64,000 nucleotides of DNA from Bin127 sp965203505. GTDB lineage: Bacteria > Chloroflexota > Dehalococcoidia > Lucifugimonadales > Lucifugimonadaceae. The notes beneath the pieces are model-generated. The model was not told the DNA's origin, made no database searches, and saw nothing but the letters and a program-made list of their open reading frames with translations. The DNA is taken from contig OZ241880.1 of assembly GCA_965203505.1 (NCBI GenBank), positions 1,178,001 through 1,242,000 on the forward strand, read 5' to 3'. The position numbers and the translations under genes were made by a program. Positions 62,931 to 64,000 of the stretch are shown piece by piece (the first letter of the stretch is position 1; each line of letters starts with the position of its first letter).

Positions 62931-64000
62931 TTAGCTTGCTGGATTTGACCAGTAGCGGTTGGGGGCTATGAATTGGTCGGCGGCGTTGGGCCCCCAGGTG
63001 GCGCGTTCGTAGGGGTAGAGTTGGGATGCGAGTTCGGTTTCCCATGCTTGGATGTATGGGTCGACGACGGCCCATGAGAGTTCGATTTCGTCGGCGCGTG
63101 TGAAGAGTGATGCGTCTCCGGCTACGGCGTCTAGGAGTAGGCGTTCGTAGGCGTCGCGCATGCCCATGGGGAATTTGTATTCGAGTTCTTGGGCTTCGGC
63201 TTGTAGGCGTGCGCCGGGTTTCTTGTTGTCGATGGTTAGGCGGATGGCTTCGTTTGGTTGGATGACGATCTTGAGGACGTTGGGTACGAGTCCGGAGCCG
63301 CCGTCGGCGTCGAACATGCTGAGTGGCGGTTGTCGGAATTGTATTGCGATCTCGGTGTATTTCTCTCGGAGTGCTTTGCCAGAGCGGAGGTAGAAGGGGA
63401 CGCCTTGCCATCGCCAGTTGTCGACGAAGAGCCGGAGTGCGGCGAAGGTTGCGGTTGCGGACGCAGGAGATACGCCGTCGACTTGTCGGTAGCCGCGATA
63501 CTGTCCGCGCACGGAGTTGGCGGCGGCTTGTTGCGGCGTGGGTTTGCGGATGGCCCTGAGGACTTTGGCTTTTTCGTCGCGGAGAGAATCGGCGTCGTTG
63601 TTAGCGGGAGGCTCCATCGCCGTGAGGGCGAGAAGTTGGAGCAGATGGCTCTGGAACATGTCGCGGAGGACGCCGGAGTGTTCGTAATAGCCGCCGCGGT
63701 CGCCGACATCGAGGTCTTCGAGGACGGAGATCTGGACGTGATCGATGTAGTTGCGATTCCAGAGGGGTTCAAAGATGGCGTTGCCGAATCGGAAGACGAT
63801 GAGGTTTTGAACGGTGTCTTTGCCGAGGTAGTGATCGATGCGGAAAAGTTGGTGCTCATTGGCTCGGGCGTGGATGGCGTCGTTGAGGTTACGTGCCGAA
63901 ATGAGATCTGTGCCGAATGGTTTTTCGACCACGAGGCGCCTAACGCCGTTTGCTTCGTTCAACATTCCGGCGTCGTTGAGCACCGCGATCGTGCTTTCGT
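62931..64000 (-). CDS. zwf: glucose-6-phosphate dehydrogenase (5' part outside window)
   Basis: The frame is open to the window edge, so the N-terminal NADP-binding domain is missing. The visible 355 residues include VVEKPFGTDL, the active-site motif RIDHYLGKD, the structural NIVFRFGNAIFEPLWNRNYI region (here LIVFRFGNAIF) and the substrate-site YLRSGKALREK. The C-terminus PIQAW-type segment (DPYIQAWET) is followed by WGPNAADQFI. The enzyme catalyses the first step of the oxidative pentose phosphate pathway and supplies NADPH. The stop codon abuts a repeat hairpin. Confidence 0.93.
   Translation of the reverse strand, partial: ESTIAVLNDAGMLNEANGVRRLVVEKPFGTDLISARNLNDAIHARANEHQLFRIDHYLGKDTVQNLIVFRFGNAIFEPLWNRNYIDHVQISVLEDLDVGDRGGYYEHSGVLRDMFQSHLLQLLALTAMEPPANNDADSLRDEKAKVLRAIRKPTPQQAAANSVRGQYRGYRQVDGVSPASATATFAALRLFVDNWRWQGVPFYLRSGKALREKYTEIAIQFRQPPLSMFDADGGSGLVPNVLKIVIQPNEAIRLTIDNKKPGARLQAEAQELEYKFPMGMRDAYERLLLDAVAGDASLFTRADEIELSWAVVDPYIQAWETELASQLYPYERATWGPNAADQFIAPNRYWSNPAS

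Noticed and set aside
62569..63411. Minus-strand 280-codon frame overlapping zwf and the antitoxin
   Set aside because: Arg/Thr/Pro-rich shadow of zwf in another frame.

Overview
The window is a densely packed stretch of bacterial chromosome with 52 protein genes and two tRNA genes. It shows no insertion sequence, prophage or CRISPR array. Gene content points to a free-living or host-associated Chloroflexota bacterium of the SAR202/Dehalococcoidia type. This is inferred from the DUF2298 (Chlor_Arch_YYY) plus Agl23-like pair, a DnaD-domain protein beside a DnaC-type loader and DnaB, Spondin_N proteins with LPxTG-like tails, and a catabolic flavour (lactate, 2-hydroxyglutarate, sulfatase, amidohydrolases). 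No 16S gene is present, so the assignment is tentative. About a dozen genes appear to start with TTG.

Layout. 1-5.6 kb: helicase remnant, 8-oxoguanine glycosylase, a CCA-adding-type enzyme on the opposite strand, then a dsbA-rnc-ftsY operon. 5.7-13 kb: a membrane glycosylation-like cluster (DUF2298, Agl23-like, UPF0104 flippase-like, FAD oxidoreductase). 13-19 kb: SDR and a stand-alone nuoE/F/G-like NADH module. 19-29.6 kb: thioredoxin, tRNA-Sec, aldo/keto reductase, sucAB, L-2-hydroxyglutarate oxidase and lutABC. 29.6-34.7 kb (minus): glycerate kinase, gmk, aroA, tyrA, PAC2 protein. 34.8-41.6 kb (minus): tRNA-Thr, sulfatase, flavin reductase, then the replication block (tandem-ATPase loader, DnaD, DnaB) and an extended ribosomal protein L9. 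41.8-50.9 kb (mostly plus): acetyl-CoA synthetase, alcohol dehydrogenase, two Spondin_N surface proteins, a SelA-fold enzyme and a dehydrogenase. 50.9-55.7 kb (minus): Mrp/MIP18 pair, a PIN toxin-antitoxin pair, two paralogous amidohydrolases. 55.7-63 kb: a repeat-bounded accessory patch with a giant leucine-rich-repeat lipoprotein carrying HExxH, and a second PIN toxin-antitoxin pair. The window ends inside glucose-6-phosphate dehydrogenase.

The two most striking observations are these. (1) The first gene of the dsbA-rnc-ftsY operon has an in-frame TGA exactly where the catalytic cysteine of a DsbA-family protein belongs. A hairpin follows at SECIS distance, and the same window encodes an unmistakable selenocysteine tRNA (anticodon UCA, long variable arm, 6-bp D stem). 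Together they describe a selenoprotein DsbA. (2) Ribosomal protein bL9 carries a C-terminal Smr-like domain with D-x-H and HGKG motifs. This would tether a putative collided-ribosome nuclease domain to the ribosomal protein that reaches toward the neighbouring ribosome.
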